Shown here one piece after another: positions 1 to 9,816 of a stretch of DNA of 20,649 nucleotides. The notes beneath the pieces were generated by a model. It made no database searches, had not been told where the DNA came from, and saw nothing but the letters and a program-made list of their open reading frames with translations. Each line of letters begins with the position of its first letter. The first letter of the stretch is position 1. The translations under genes and the position numbers were made by a program. Source of the DNA: Penium margaritaceum (taxonomy: Eukaryota; Streptophyta; Zygnematophyceae; Desmidiales; Peniaceae); the NCBI GenBank assembly GCA_023375785.1, contig SZWC01003884.1, positions 138,641 through 159,289 on the forward strand, given 5' to 3'.

Positions 1-19
1 TCTCTCTCTCTCTCTCTCT
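1..19. repeat. (TC)n microsatellite at window edge
   Basis: About nine TC units open the window, immediately before sequence that aligns with the outer copia LTR. The matching position in front of the other LTR copy (before 10541) has no such repeat. The tract is therefore either flanking sequence, a local expansion, or an assembly end. Confidence 0.9.
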
Positions 20-388
20 AAAAGTTCCCCTGCCATGGATGCTGTTTGCCGTTTCCTGGTTCTACCATTAGTGAGTGGTGGGATGTCTGATCGTATTGCA
101 GATTTGTACTTCTTGGAATTCGCCATGCGGTTTCAATCCTTCAGTTGCTCGATTTGGTGGAGAATTCAGAGAGTTAGCACCATTCGAACTTTGTGTGGTA
201 GGTGGGTGGAATATGGGTGTCCGTCATTGGTGACGGCAAAATTCCACCTCCAGTGGTCCGAGTTCAACTTCAATGAGCTCCAAAGGCATATGGACCAGAG
301 AGGAAGGGATGTGGATGGTCTCCTGGACCAGGGCGAGGCTCCCCTCACGTTGGAGTGACAAGAAGGGCGCTTCGACAGGCCACCGTTG
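15..388 (+). repeat. 5' LTR of outer copia element
   Basis: This stretch aligns along its whole length with 10541-10914. Long shared blocks lie at about 225-240 (GTCCGTCATTGGTGACGG), 262-286, 300-330 and 360-380. The right boundary is taken from the point where alignment stops after ACCGT. The left boundary is weak because the (TC)n tract replaces the expected TGTC. Identity is low in the first half and better in the second. Confidence 0.75.
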
Positions 389-853
389 ATGCGGCTCCCG
401 TCACTCCTGTTCGTGGGCATGGTGGGCGGCTCCACCATGGGTTATTTCAACGGCTCTAGCAGATGCTATACAGCTCTGTTTTGGGCCTGCTTGGATGGGT
501 TGGAAATCTCAAATCACAGGCTATAATAATCCGATTCAGTCTTGTCAAAATAACTATCAATTGACGGTATTCAGCCTTTCTCAGTTTCCACAGCCTGCAT
601 TCTGCCAGAATTCTGCTCCCTTGGTGTTGTGGCGACCCAAAGCACACACCTCCCTTGGAGTCTCTTTGTATTAAGTAGCCGTGGATACTTGTGGTGGATG
701 AGAGCACCCCAGGAAATAATTGTTGACAAAGGGTCATGGGCCCACGTCCCTGATCTGCCTGCCAAGACTTTCATGTCTTCTGCAATGCACGAGTGTGTTG
801 CTCTGGATGACTTTGCTGGTGCAGTTTGAGACTTTCCATAGCAGAAGTTCAAC
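389..853 (+). other. Leader between 5' LTR and gag of the outer element
   Basis: About 465 bp lie between the LTR and the gag start. A copia leader should begin with a tRNA primer-binding site, but no clear match to TGGTATCAGAGC is present, so it is probably mutated beyond recognition. The short open frames here on both strands show no family resemblance. Nothing else was recognised. Confidence 0.5.
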
Positions 854-1656
854 ATGGCGCAGAAGACAGAGTCCTTGTCCATGCGAAAGTACATGGGCAG
901 CCCTGGATCTGGGCTGTGGTGTTGGAGTTTGAGATTCATTTTGTGCACAAGGAACTGCTGAAGCTCATGAAGGGCACGGAGGTTCAAGGTACGCGCGCAA
1001 TGGAAGAGGAGAGGATGGCCTTAGCTAAGAAGAACACTGAGGCACTGATGCTCCTACTGTCAGTGCTGCACAAATATCAATGGGGCTATATCCATGGCAA
1101 TGTTTTGGCGGCAGACACGTGGAAGAAGCTCTGCTCCATCCACCAATCAACATCTCTAGCCAACAAGGTCTTTGCAATGAAGCGACTATTTATGGTGAGG
1201 ATCCAGGATGGTGAGGACGTCATTTCCACCATGCAGCAGATTGAGTCTCTTGCCTTACAATGCAATGCTGTGGGGTGGAAGATTGACACAAAGATGCAGG
1301 CGATGGCGCTCATCATGGCTCTACCCGACAGTTGGAGCTCTCTCATCACCATATTGGGAGGTTGGGCGGAGGATAGACTCACCTACGGTGCAGTCACCAA
1401 GTACATTCATAACTTGGTTCACCGTCGTAACAATGGTGAGACCTCATCATCCTCAACTGCCCTGGTCACCAAAATGCAGGGTGGCAGCAGCAACAGCAAG
1501 CGAGGCGGCAGTAAGGGCAGCGGCAAGAAGGGTGCCAAGAGAGGTGCATGCCATAAATGTGGCAAGGAGGGCAATTGGGCCAAGGAGTGTAGGCTGGTGG
1601 CAAATGTGCCAAAGGCAAGAAGGCGCTCCTCAATGGCACGAAGAACCACGACGTGA
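854..1656 (+). pseudogene. gag: Outer copia gag (nucleocapsid), frameshifted
   Basis: Gag coats the retroelement RNA and forms the virus-like particle. The likely start is the ATG at 854 (MAQKTES...), in frame 2. Gag resemblance then continues in frame 1 from about 925 (FEIHFVHKELLKLMKG), so a small frameshift lies near 905-930. From about 960 to 1380 the UBN2-type gag pattern is clear: a helix-rich segment, a QQIESLALQCNAVGWKID stretch and then ALIMALPDSW. A Ser/Gly/Lys-rich basic tail leads to one zinc knuckle at 1549-1590, CHKCGKEGNWAKEC. This is the CX2CX4HX4C pattern with the histidine codon replaced by Asn (AAT, 1573-1575). The frame ends at 1656, and the protease follows in another frame. 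Confidence 0.85.
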
Positions 1657-1670
1657 AGGGTGCCAGCTGA

Positions 1671-2281
1671 CGGTGCCTTGACTCATGTGCGGAGGAGCAT
1701 ACTCTAATTGAGAAGGTAGGGTTCATCAACTACACCAAGTCTTCCAAGTCCATGGAGGTCACCAAATAAAAGGTCGAACCTCCGGCCGGCCAAGGTGATG
1801 TGGACGTGGAGGTGGTGGTTGGTGGTGAAAAGATGCAGCGTGTTATAAAAAACGTGCAACATGTCCCCGGCCTAGCTGACATTTTGAGAGTAAGCCGCTT
1901 GACAGACAAGGGGTATGAAGAGCTCTTTCCCAAGAAAGGTGCAGTCGTGCGGATGGACAGCGGCAGTGAGGTCGTGCTCAAAGCGAAGAGCAAGGGAGGC
2001 CTCTATATTGTTGAGACAAAGGTCATCCCCTTGGCAGCAGATGCAACAGATCCGCCAGCATGCGTCGTCAACCTCATAAAAGGCGGGGAGTAGACCTGCA
2101 GCTTTGGCATTGGTGGCTGGGGCACTTGTCGTCCACAGTCGTGCAGGAGATGGCAAAGCACGACATGGTTCATGGCCTCAACATCTCCGACGCAGTAGTC
2201 GCAGCAATAGATTCTGTAGAGCACAACTGCGAGTCTTGCATCATGGGCAAGGCAAAGCGCAAGCCATTTGAAGACAGATAG
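1671..2281 (+). pseudogene. pol: Outer copia pol: protease and GAG-pre-integrase region
   Basis: The aspartic protease motif can be read at 1677-1700 as LDSCAEEH, which is LDSGASEH-like: the catalytic Asp is kept but the Gly after Ser is Cys. Frame 3 then meets a TAA at 1767-1769 and continues through HVPGLADILRVSRLTDKGY (1858-1914), a standard copia segment between protease and integrase. It closes at 2093. The GAG-pre-integrase zinc-binding part resumes in frame 2 from 2060: HWWLGH supplies the His pair and CESCIMGK (2235-2258) the Cys pair, so the HHCC set looks complete. A TAG at 2279-2281 interrupts it. Protease would release Gag and Pol products, and the HHCC domain is the integrase N-terminus. 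Confidence 0.85.
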
Positions 2282-2999
2282 CAGCGGGCCGAGAACCTGC
2301 TTGAGGTCATGCACAGTGATGTGTGCGGACCAATCAAGACGCTGTTCATTGGGGGTGCGCGGCACTTCATCACTTTCATCGATGACTGCAGCACAAAACT
2401 TTGTCTGCTTCTTGAAGTGGAAAAGCGAGGTGCTGGACCGGCTCTAGAAGTATGTCGGAGCGGTGGAAAGGCAGACTGGCCGTAGGGTTAGAGTAGAATG
2501 GAGCGACAACGGTGTTGAGTACGTGGGATGCGGAGGGTGGCTAAAGGAGCATAGGATTGATTGCCACCTGACCACTCCGTTCACGCCTCAATCTAATGGC
2601 GTGGCGGAGCGTGCGAATCAGACGCTACTCACAGTGGCGCGGGTGATGCTCATGGATGCTAAACTTCCATGGAGTTTGTGGGCCGAGGCAGTAAGCATGG
2701 TGTGCTACATCACCAACCTCACCGCAATGGAAGTGCTTAAGGGGAAGGGCGGCTGGAAGACGCCGCAGGAGGCGTGGAGCAGGCACAAACCAAGTGTGGT
2801 ACACCTGAAGGCGTTCGGGTGCAAGGCGCACGCATTGGTGCAGGTGGCACAAAGAAAAGACTCCAAACTAGACCCCCGTGCGAAGGCGTACACGTTCGTC
2901 GGGTACGAGAGTGCACTCAAGGCGTACTGCCTTGTTGATCCATGTACGCAGGATGTCATCAACAGCCACGAAATCACGTTTGATGAGTCCAAAAGCTAG
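2282..2999 (+). pseudogene. pol: Outer copia integrase core
   Basis: This is a DDE integrase of the rve family, which inserts the element cDNA into DNA. It reads HSDVCGP in frame 2 near 2311-2331 (first Asp). After a frameshift close to 2400 it continues in frame 3 with a TAG at 2445-2447. The second Asp is in WSDNGVEY (from 2502) and the catalytic Glu in SNGVAERANQ (from 2595), so all three catalytic residues can be seen. TPQEAWSRHKPSVVHLKAFGC and FVGYES (from 2896) are the conserved copia integrase C-terminal motifs. The frame closes at 2999. Confidence 0.9.
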
Positions 3000-3360
3000 T
3001 GCAGCAGCAGCAACACTATCGACACAGCGCACTCACCAAAGCAGGGGGAGTGGTTCCAAATCCTTGAACGTGATGAGGAACCGGCGTCTGCTGAGGTCGA
3101 TGACCGGTCTTTGGAGAACGACGATGTTGGTGCATTGCAGGGCAATGAAGAAGGTGTAGGTACCGCTGGAGCACAGGACGAAGGAGCCAACGCGGGGGAG
3201 CCCACGGCCGAGGACAGCGTTGCAGTAGGAAGGTAGCAGGACCAGCAGCCAGCGTCACCAAGGTGAGCCCCCGGCCAAAGTCAACGTTGTAGTAGGGCAG
3301 CAGTAGGACCAGCAGCCAGCGTCGCCAAGGTCGTCGTATCGCAGCTGTATGTAGCAGAAT
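3000..3360 (+). other. Variable linker between integrase and RT of the outer element
   Basis: In copia elements this stretch encodes a poorly conserved acidic linker. Here it contains an internal near-duplication: 3237-3259 and 3309-3331 both read AGGACCAGCAGCCAGCGTC followed by a similar tail, about 72 bp apart. No continuous frame is kept. The copia RT-upstream signature starts after 3400. Confidence 0.6.
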
Positions 3361-4320
3361 GTGGCAAAGCGATACGATGCAAGCACAGGCCGTTCGGTCA
3401 GGATGGCGTCGTGCATGATGGCAGCCGCAACAGAGCAGACAACCATGCAAGAGGCACTTGCACTGCCTGACGGGCAGCACTGGGGTGAAGCAATAAAATT
3501 TGAACTTGCGTCCCTTGCTGAGAACGGCACTTGGGAGCTGGTGGATTGGCCTTAGGGGGTAAAGGTGATCAGCTCTAAGTGGGTGTTCAAAGTTAAGCTC
3601 ACCAAGGGCAGCAAGGTGGGGAAGTATGAGGCGCGGCTGGTGGTGAAGGGGTATGCGCAGCGGAAAGGTGAACACAACGACAAGATGTTCCCACCCGTTG
3701 CCAAGTTCACAAGAATTCGGACAAACCTCTTGGTGGCAGCCGCAAAAGGCATGGAGATCTACCAAATAGATGTCAAGACGGCATTCCTGATTGGCATCAT
3801 CGATAAGGAGATCCACCTTGAGGTAGAGGAGGAGGTGGATGCACCAGAGGGCAAGGTGTGCAAGCTGCAAAAGGCCTTGTACGGGCTAAAACAGCTCCCA
3901 GGTGTTGGTACCAGCAGATGGATGGCTACATGGAGGAGCTCGGCTTCAATTGTTGTGAGTCAGACCACAGGGCATATGTGTGGTGCAGCAAAGGACTCCA
4001 TCAGATTGTCACACTCTACGTGGACGATCTGATCCTGTGTTAATCAGATTTTGCGGCTTTGTAGCAACTTAAGGGGCAGCTGAGCAGCAGATTTAAGATG
4101 ACAAACCTGAGGGAGCTGGAGTACTACCTCGGGGTGAGCATCATGCGGAACCGGAGGGCGCGCTCGCTCGACTTGGGGCAGACCAAGTACATGGCCGAGG
4201 TTTTGGAATGGTATGGCATGGAGGACTGCAAACCAGTGGGCAGTCCAATCTCCACAAGTTGTAACCTGAGTACGGTGATGGCACCGCAAACAAAAGAGGA
4301 GAAGGAGGACATGAAGGAGG
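3361..4320 (+). pseudogene. pol: Outer copia reverse transcriptase, cut by the inner element
   Basis: This is the copia-type RT (RVT_2 family). Frame 1 carries the upstream motif with GTWELVDWP and a TAG at 3553-3555, then SSKWVFKVKL, ARLVVKGYAQ, DVKTAFLIG and KALYGLKQ (to about 3895). A frameshift near 3900 moves it to frame 3, where the catalytic YVDD is intact at 4017-4028. In-frame stops follow at 4041-4043 (TAA) and 4062-4064 (TAG). NLRELEYYLGV and QTKYMAEVL are normal RT tail motifs. The reading stops at 4320, where the inner element's LTR begins. The expected next motif (PYQSVVGSLMYGM) appears at 9824 on the far side of the insertion, preceded by the duplicated GGAGG. Confidence 0.92.
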
Positions 4321-4973
4321 TGATGGAAACGGGCAGCCCTCGGGGAGGTGATCAGGCTCACCAAGAGTCATCTAGGCAGGACCAACTGTATGTGAGAGGG
4401 AGTTGCAGGTTGCACAGATAGCGATTACGGAAGCAAATTTTGGTTTGCACAGAATGCAAATGTCTGAATCGACTCTTGAGTGGGAAGTTATACTGTCACA
4501 GCTTTCTAACAAGCCCTTATATGCATCTTTTGCCCTAGGGAGCACTGAGATACACTCTGTCAAAGTCTACCCTCTACCATATTCTCCTAGCCTAGCGGGA
4601 TGAGCGGCAGTCACCTTGTCACACATGAGAATAATGTCTCACATGACTTGGACGACCAACAGTCTTGGTCTGCACCTTCCTTGAATTCTCTTGGAGGTCC
4701 TTCAGCCGGATTTTCTCCTTGGATGCGGCTGTCAGCCATCCTGGCCAATAATCTTGCTGCCTTTTTGCTCAAATTGCTCAGGTCGTCACTTGAACCCGAC
4801 CCATGATCTCCAAACTTTGACAATCCATATCTCACTCAAACAGATTCCAAATTGAGTTCCGTAAAGTGCATTGGAACCTGTGAAACATCCTCTATGCAGC
4901 TATTATTCCAGATTTTTTTTTTTTTTTATCGAGCAACCTATTTTGGCACTTTCTGGCACTCTCATATCCATCA
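4321..4973 (-). repeat. Inner copia 3' LTR (left copy on plus strand)
   Basis: This 653-bp sequence starts TGATGGAAAC and ends ATATCCATCA. It aligns end to end with 9171-9816 at roughly 87-89% identity by eye. A 14-base T tract at about 4914-4927 is absent from the other copy, which reads GATTTTCAT there. The tract is an A-run in the element's own orientation and is probably a later expansion. Confidence 0.95.
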
Positions 4974-4982
4974 TTCTCTCAC
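4974..4982 (-). promoter_or_regulatory. Polypurine tract of inner copia element
   Basis: Read on the minus strand, a purine run GTGAGAGAA sits directly against the 3' LTR start TGATGG. In LTR retrotransposons this run primes plus-strand DNA synthesis. A second purine-rich stretch (GAGGGGGCAG) overlaps the pol stop about 40 bp upstream. The tract next to the LTR is the better placed of the two. Confidence 0.6.
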
Positions 4983-5021
4983 ATTACGAGAATGAAAATT
5001 ACACAAGTCCGCACTGCCCCC

Positions 5022-5858
5022 TCAGCTGCTGAAAGCGGTGCGTTGCAGCGGCTTGTTCAGGAAGTCTGCCATCATCATGCTTGAAGGGCAAAACTTGATC
5101 TGCACCACCTGCTTTGCCACGAGTTCGCGGATGAAGTGATATCACAGGTCGATGTGCTTGGTGCGGGCGTGAAACTGTGCGTTCTTGGTCAGAGCAATGG
5201 CGCTCATGTTATCACAGTAGATTGTAGTCGTTGTGCTCTGCTGCTGTCGAAGGCTTGCCAGCAGCTCATGCAGCTACACTGCTTCCTTTGCTGCTTCACT
5301 CAGGGCGATGTACTCCGCTTCGGTGGAGGAGAGGGCGACTCAATCTTGCTTCTTGCTCCTCCAACTGATTGTACCTCCCCCGAGCACAAACACGAATCAC
5401 TGGTCGACCTCCTTGTGTCCAGGTCACCTCCCCAATCTACATCACTGTAGCCGATGAGGATGGGGCTGTTGCTGCCGTTGAAGGTGAGGCAAAGGCTGCT
5501 GCTTCTGTCGAGGTAGCGCAGCACGTGCTTGACCGTCTCCCAATGCGGCACGCCTGGATTCGCGCAAAACTTGCTGAGAACTCCCACTGCTTGGCTGATG
5601 TCGAGGCGCATGCCGACTGCTGCGTACATCAGGCTCCCATCTGGTGCTTGGTACGGCACTGCTTCCATGCGGCTGCTCTCTTGCATGCTGCGGGGAGTCT
5701 GTGTCATGCTCAGCTTTGCTCCCACTTCCAGTGGTGTTGTGGCCTTGCGTGCTCCTTTCATGTTGAAGTGCTTGACAATGTATTTCACGTACGTGCTCTG
5801 TGACAACTCCAAAGTCTGCTGCTGCCGGTCACTCTTGACCTGAAGGCCAAGGTAGTAG
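5022..5858 (-). pseudogene. pol: Inner copia RT C-terminus and RNase H
   Basis: RNase H degrades the RNA strand of the RNA/DNA hybrid. A frameshift near 5860, just after FDMKDMGE, moves the reading to another frame, which begins with YYLGLQVKSD. It continues through YVKYIVKHFNM, VPYQAPDGSLMYAAVG and DVDWGGDLDTRRSTS. A second shift near 5395 returns it to the original frame (SWRSKKQD, then SSTEAEYIALSEAAKE). Stops lie at 5340-5342 (TGA), 5274-5276 (TAG) and 5142-5144 (TGA). RTKHIDL, then a stop, then YHFIREL, and the terminal motif ADFLNKPL close the protein, which ends at TGA 5022-5024. Confidence 0.9.
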
Positions 5859-6929
5859 CTGTTCTCCCATGTCTTTCATGTCGAACCTGGCAGCAAGGGA
5901 CTGCTTCACATCGTCCAAAAGTGACTTGGAGTCAGATGCAATGAGCAGATCATCAACATCGAGCAAGATGATGACATGGCTTACCTCTTGCACACGCCCA
6001 TAGACTACATGGTCGACTTCACTGCGCACAAAACCAAGGCCAGCCAGGTGCTCATCCATCTTGTGGTACCATGTTCGCGGTGCTTGCTTCAGGCCATAGA
6101 GGGCCTTCACAAGCTTGCACACCAAATCCTCCTTTCCCTTCACCACATACCCCTCCGGCTGCTCCATGTACACATCCTCCTCGAGGTCACCATTCAGAAA
6201 TGCACATGTCACATCCATTTGGTGCACCTCCCATTCCATAGCAGCAGTAAGAGCGAGGATCGCTCGGATGGATGGGAACTTTGCGACAGGTATATATGTC
6301 TCATTGTAATCCACACCCTCAGTCTGCGCATACCCCTTTGCAACCAACCGTGCTTTGCACTTGAGCACCTTACCATCCGCACCACGCTTGCACCTGAAGA
6401 TCCACCGACACCCGATCACCCGGCTGCCACGTGGAGCTTCCTCAAGGGTTTAGGTGTCATTCTTTATGGGCGTACCATACTCCTTGTCTGCTACGGCACG
6501 CCAATCTGCCGCCTTGAGGATGCGCATGGCTTCAGCGAATGTGGCTGGGTCATCAGTGATTGTGAAGAAGAGAAGCTCCAGGTCAGACGACTCCGTTGGT
6601 GGTGGAACGGTGCACAGGTTCACCAGCTTCTCCATGGGCCTCTGTTTCCTTGGGAGGCGCTCGAATCGCCTCAGCGGCTCCACAGGACCATCTGCACCAT
6701 GGTTGTGGCGCTCAGACCTCCGTGGCAGCTGCCGTGCATTGCTTTGCTGCTCCTCTTGATCAGATTCTGTTCCTTTCTCCTTCTCAGCTCCCTCCGCCTC
6801 CTTGTCATTGCCGCTATCACCACCATCTTCCACACCACCCTCTTCTGCTACCAGCTCTTCTCCCACTTCTGGTATGAGTACGGGAGCAAGTGGAACTACA
6901 GACATGGAGCTCCAAGTCCAGCCCTTCAC
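5859..6929 (-). pseudogene. pol: Inner copia linker and reverse transcriptase
   Basis: The first part (about 6600-6929) is a Glu/Gly-rich acidic linker followed by a basic RRSERHNHG-like stretch, typical between copia integrase and RT. RT proper has the upstream EAMRILKAADWRAVADKEY motif, a TAA at 6450-6452, then GCRWIFRCK, ARLVAKGYAQTEGVDY, QMDVTCAFLNGDL and KALYGLKQAPRTWY. At 5949-5960 the catalytic box reads DVDD instead of YVDD: both metal-binding Asp residues are kept and the Tyr before them is Asp. The reading frame is lost near 5860. Confidence 0.92.
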
Positions 6930-7639
6930 GTCCTTTTGAAAGACCACGTCACGGCTGCCGATGATCTTGCGACCAGCGAGGTTGTAGAGGCGGTATTCCA
7001 TGGTGTCGTAGACGAGGAAGGCCGCCTTCACCAACTTTGCATCCAGCTTGTTGCGGTTGCCGGCAGGCACGTGCACGAATGCGTCACACCCAAAGACTTT
7101 CAGGTGCATCATTGTTGGCTTGCGTCCCGTCCACGCCTCCTCCGGTGTCATCAATGGCACGACGCATGTAGGGCTCTGGTTTTTTAGGTACACGGCGGTG
7201 TTGACCGCTTCCATCTAAAAGGTTTGCGGGAGCTCCGTGTCTTTGAGCATGCTCAAAACACGCTCCATGAGCTTGCGGTCTGCGTGTTCAGCCATGCCGC
7301 TCAGCCGCGGTATTCCAGGTGGGGTGACTTTGTGCCTGATCCCGTGACGCTTGAGGAAGTTGCGAAAGTCGTTGGAGAGGTATTCTCCTCCACCTTCCAT
7401 GTGAAGCACCTTCAACCACTTGCCACTCTCATTCTGTGCAGGAGCAATCCACACCTTGAAAGCATCAAAGTACTCATCATTTCTAGCAAGGAAGGACACC
7501 CACGTCTTCCTTGACTTTTTTTCAATGAATGTGACAAAGTACAACTTGCCGGAAAAGGAATGAGATGGCATGGGACCACACAAATCAGAGTGAACAAGTG
7601 AGAGAAGCTCAGCCGCCCCCTTCCCTTCCTCAAAGAAAG
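6930..7639 (-). pseudogene. pol: Inner copia integrase core
   Basis: This is a DDE-type integrase core. HSDLCGPM supplies the first Asp (codon near 7584-7586). The second acidic position, normally Asp in a DNGGEY-type motif, reads HMEGGGEY, so it is Glu (codon 7395-7397). The third is the Glu in GMAEHADRK (7287-7289). A TAG at 7215-7217 interrupts the chain between ELPQTF and MEAVNTAVYLKNQSPT. The copia C-terminal motifs (TPEEAWTGRKPTMMHLKVFGC and SRDVVF) are present up to about 6935. The Asp-to-Glu change in the active site would be expected to damage catalysis. Confidence 0.9.
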
Positions 7640-8324
7640 GAGAGTGGGCACGATGCTTCCCTTCAATGTAGCTCTCACAGGCCGATGCACGTGGCTGCTT
7701 CACCCCCTTAAGCTCCAGGCAGCGGACCATCTGCTGCGTGGAGATGATGGCACCAAAGCCGAGGTGACCAAGCCGGCGATGCCACAGGCCGATGTCGTGT
7801 TTTCCCTCTCTCGCCACCAACGCTGAGTCAGTTTCCTTCTCCGATGCCAAATAGAGCCGGTAGAGTCCATCTTCCTTGTCCCCTTTTGCAAGCACACGGC
7901 CTGCACGGGCAGAGATGGTGCAGCCACCATTCTCAAAGCGAACATGCATGCCTTCGAAGATGAGAGATGAGACAGAGAGGAGGTTAGCTTCCAGTCCCGG
8001 AACATGGAGTACCCCCTGCATACAAAGTTCCACGTGCTTACTCTCAACGGAAGTACAAAACACAATCTCACCCTTCCCAACCGCCATTTGTACATGGTTG
8101 TCCCCCATGTACACCCGACGAGGCTCAATGACGGTGTAGACAATGAACCACTCCCGGCGACACGTCATGTGCCGCGTGGCTCCCAAGTTGATGATCCAGA
8201 ATAAGGTGGTATTGTCGGAGACGTGCAGGACCCGGATGGTTTTCACGAATCCACTCTCCCAACATGCTGCGTTTGCGGAAGCATCAGACTCATTTCCCGC
8301 TCCCACTCCAGCCGCAAGATCTGC
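7640..8324 (-). pseudogene. pol: Inner copia protease and GAG-pre-integrase region
   Basis: This stretch is open throughout. The protease site, expected as LDSGATRHM, reads INLGATRHM: the catalytic Asp codon is AAC (Asn, 8187-8189) and the following Ser is Leu. VLHVPGLEANLLSVSSL is the standard copia segment downstream. In the integrase zinc-binding domain LWHRRLGHLG keeps both His, while the Cys pair reads CESYIEGK, so the second Cys is Tyr. Both changes are G-to-A or C-to-T type and look like decay rather than design. Protease would normally free integrase and RT from the polyprotein. Confidence 0.9.
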
Positions 8325-9071
8325 CTTCTTCTTCCAGTGTTCGCGCGCCCAATGCCCCGGCTTCTTGTAGTAGTGTCAGTTCCCCTTGTTCTTCTCTCCT
8401 CCGCCATTGCTCCTGGTTGGTGCAGCACCTCCCCCATGACCAGAGTTGGTGATGAGAGCGACATCCAGTCCGCTTCCGCTGTCCTCTCCCTTGCGCCGCT
8501 CCTCCTAAAAAAACAGGCTCTTCTCCACATCGTTGAGGGAGAGCTTGTCGCCACACTGGTCCAGGGCAACAATGAGAGGAGTGTAGCTGCTAGGAAGGCC
8601 AGAGAGGATGGTCAATATGAGCACACGTTCCTTGACAGGGTCCTCAATAGCAGAAAGCTGGTCCGCAAGCAAATAAACCATGTTGATGTAGTCAATCATG
8701 GATCCGGACTCATCCATCTTCACAGTGTGAATGCAACGAAGCAGTTGCGTGTTCATGAGGATTGAATTTGATGCATGAGTAGACTCAAGCTTCTTCCAAA
8801 CCTCCTTTGGCATGAGGATGCAACGGACAAAGAGTTGCTGCCATTTGGCGAGGTAGAGGAAGATGGTGGCAAGGGCGCGGTCACGCTTCTCGCGGTGAGT
8901 ACGGGCCTCACCAGGTGAGAGAGAGGACTAAGGTGGTTCCTCCTGACTCACATGGATCCAGAGTCCCTTTTCCATCAGCACCATCTTGATTTTGTTGCTC
9001 CAGATGAAGAATTTCTTGCCTTCGAACTTTGCGATGTTGACGTCAGCCACCACAGAAGCGGATGTCGCCAT
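8325..9071 (-). pseudogene. gag: Inner copia gag
   Basis: The start is the ATG whose complement is at 9069-9071, with ATGGCGACATCCGC following and the primer-binding site about 85 bp upstream. Early gag signatures are KFEGKKFFIWSNKIKMVLM, VWKKLESTHASNS, LLRCIHTVKMDE and ILTILSGLPSSYTPLIVAL, all typical of copia UBN2-like gag. In-frame stops lie at 8928-8930 (TAG, codon 48), 8505-8507 (TAG) and 8376-8378 (TGA). The zinc knuckle around 8340-8378 has lost all three Cys: the first is the TGA stop, the second is Tyr and the third is His. Only the central GHW stays. The same frame continues into protease, so this is a single gag-pol frame. Confidence 0.9.
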
Positions 9072-9157
9072 GGTAGTGCAACCTTCAGCCCCCGAACGAC
9101 TCTCTTACACAACAGGGTGCAAGGAATGCCTCAAGGATGAGGCAAAGCCTTGTTCTA

Positions 9158-9169
9158 GCTCTGATACCA
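9158..9169 (-). promoter_or_regulatory. Primer-binding site for initiator tRNA-Met
   Basis: Read on the minus strand the 12 bases are TGGTATCAGAGC, the usual complement of the plant initiator tRNA-Met 3' end. One base separates it from the LTR end (TCCATCA, at 9171). It would prime first-strand cDNA synthesis and fixes both the orientation of the element and the LTR boundary. Confidence 0.95.
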
Positions 9170-9170
9170 C

Positions 9171-9816
9171 TGATGGAAGCCGGGAAGCCCTCAGGGAGGT
9201 GATCAGGCTCACCAAGAGCCGCCTAGGCAGGACCAATTGTGTGTGAAAGGGAGTTGCAGGTTGCACAGACAGAAATTACAGAAGTGAATGTTGCTTTGAA
9301 GAGAATGCAAATGTCTGAATCGACTCTTGAGTAAGAAATCATACTGTCACATCTTTCTAACAAGCCCTTGTATGCCTCATTTTACCTAGGGAGCACTGAG
9401 ATACAGTGTCAAAGTCTACCCTCTAGCACACTCTCCTAGCCTAGCGGGATGAGCGGCAGTCACCTCGTCACACATGAGAATTATGTCTCACACGACTTGG
9501 AAGATAAACAATCGTGGTCTGCACCTTCCTTGAAGTCTCTTGGAGGTCCTTCAGCCGGCTTTTCTCCTTGATGACCGCTCTCAGCCGTCCTGGCCAATAA
9601 TCTTGCCGCCTTGTGAGCTCAAAGTGCTCAGGTCGTCAATTGAACCCGACCCATGATCTCCAAATTTTGGAAATCCATATCTCACTCAAACAGATTCCAA
9701 ATTGAGTTCCGTAAAGTGCGTTGGAACCTGTGAAATATACTCTATGCAACTATTATTCCAGATGATTTTCATCAAGCTACCTATTTTGTCACTTTCTAGC
9801 ACCCTCATATCCATCA
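9171..9816 (-). repeat. Inner copia 5' LTR
   Basis: This 646-bp copy, read on the minus strand, starts TGATGGATATG and ends GGCTTCCATCA next to the primer-binding site. It would hold the promoter and polyadenylation signals. An AT-rich stretch AGAGTATATTTC (near 9735-9746) could act as a TATA-like box, but this is only a guess. It differs from the 4321-4973 copy by scattered substitutions and small indels. Confidence 0.95.

Larger units (their letters stand above)
4321..9816 (-). mobile_element. Inner full-length Ty1/copia element, minus strand, with 5-bp target duplication
   Basis: This is a complete 5.5-kb element. Both LTRs begin and end with the inverted repeat TGATGGA/TCCATCA, and the same five bases, GGAGG, lie at 4316-4320 and 9817-9821. 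On the minus strand the order is LTR, primer-binding site, gag, protease, integrase, RT, RNase H, polypurine tract, LTR. One reading frame can be followed from the ATG at 9071 to the TGA at 5022-5024 (about 1,350 codons). It is interrupted by eight earlier in-frame stops and by two frameshifts that cancel each other. It is inserted head-on in the pol of the outer copia. Several catalytic positions have changed, so it is dead as a protein source. Confidence 0.97.

Noticed and set aside
571..987. 138-codon minus-strand open frame over the leader and gag start of the outer element
   Set aside because: It overlaps the recognisable plus-strand gag, has no family resemblance, and its composition fits the reverse complement of leader DNA.
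3016..3870. 284-codon minus-strand open frame
   Set aside because: It is the reverse complement of the outer linker and RT. Its Leu/Pro/His/Cys-rich make-up is the usual shadow of a GC-rich coding strand.
5976..7187. 403-codon plus-strand open frame, the longest in the window
   Set aside because: It is antisense to the inner copia RT, linker and integrase, which carry clear motifs on the other strand. It is rich in Leu, His and Cys and has no domain.
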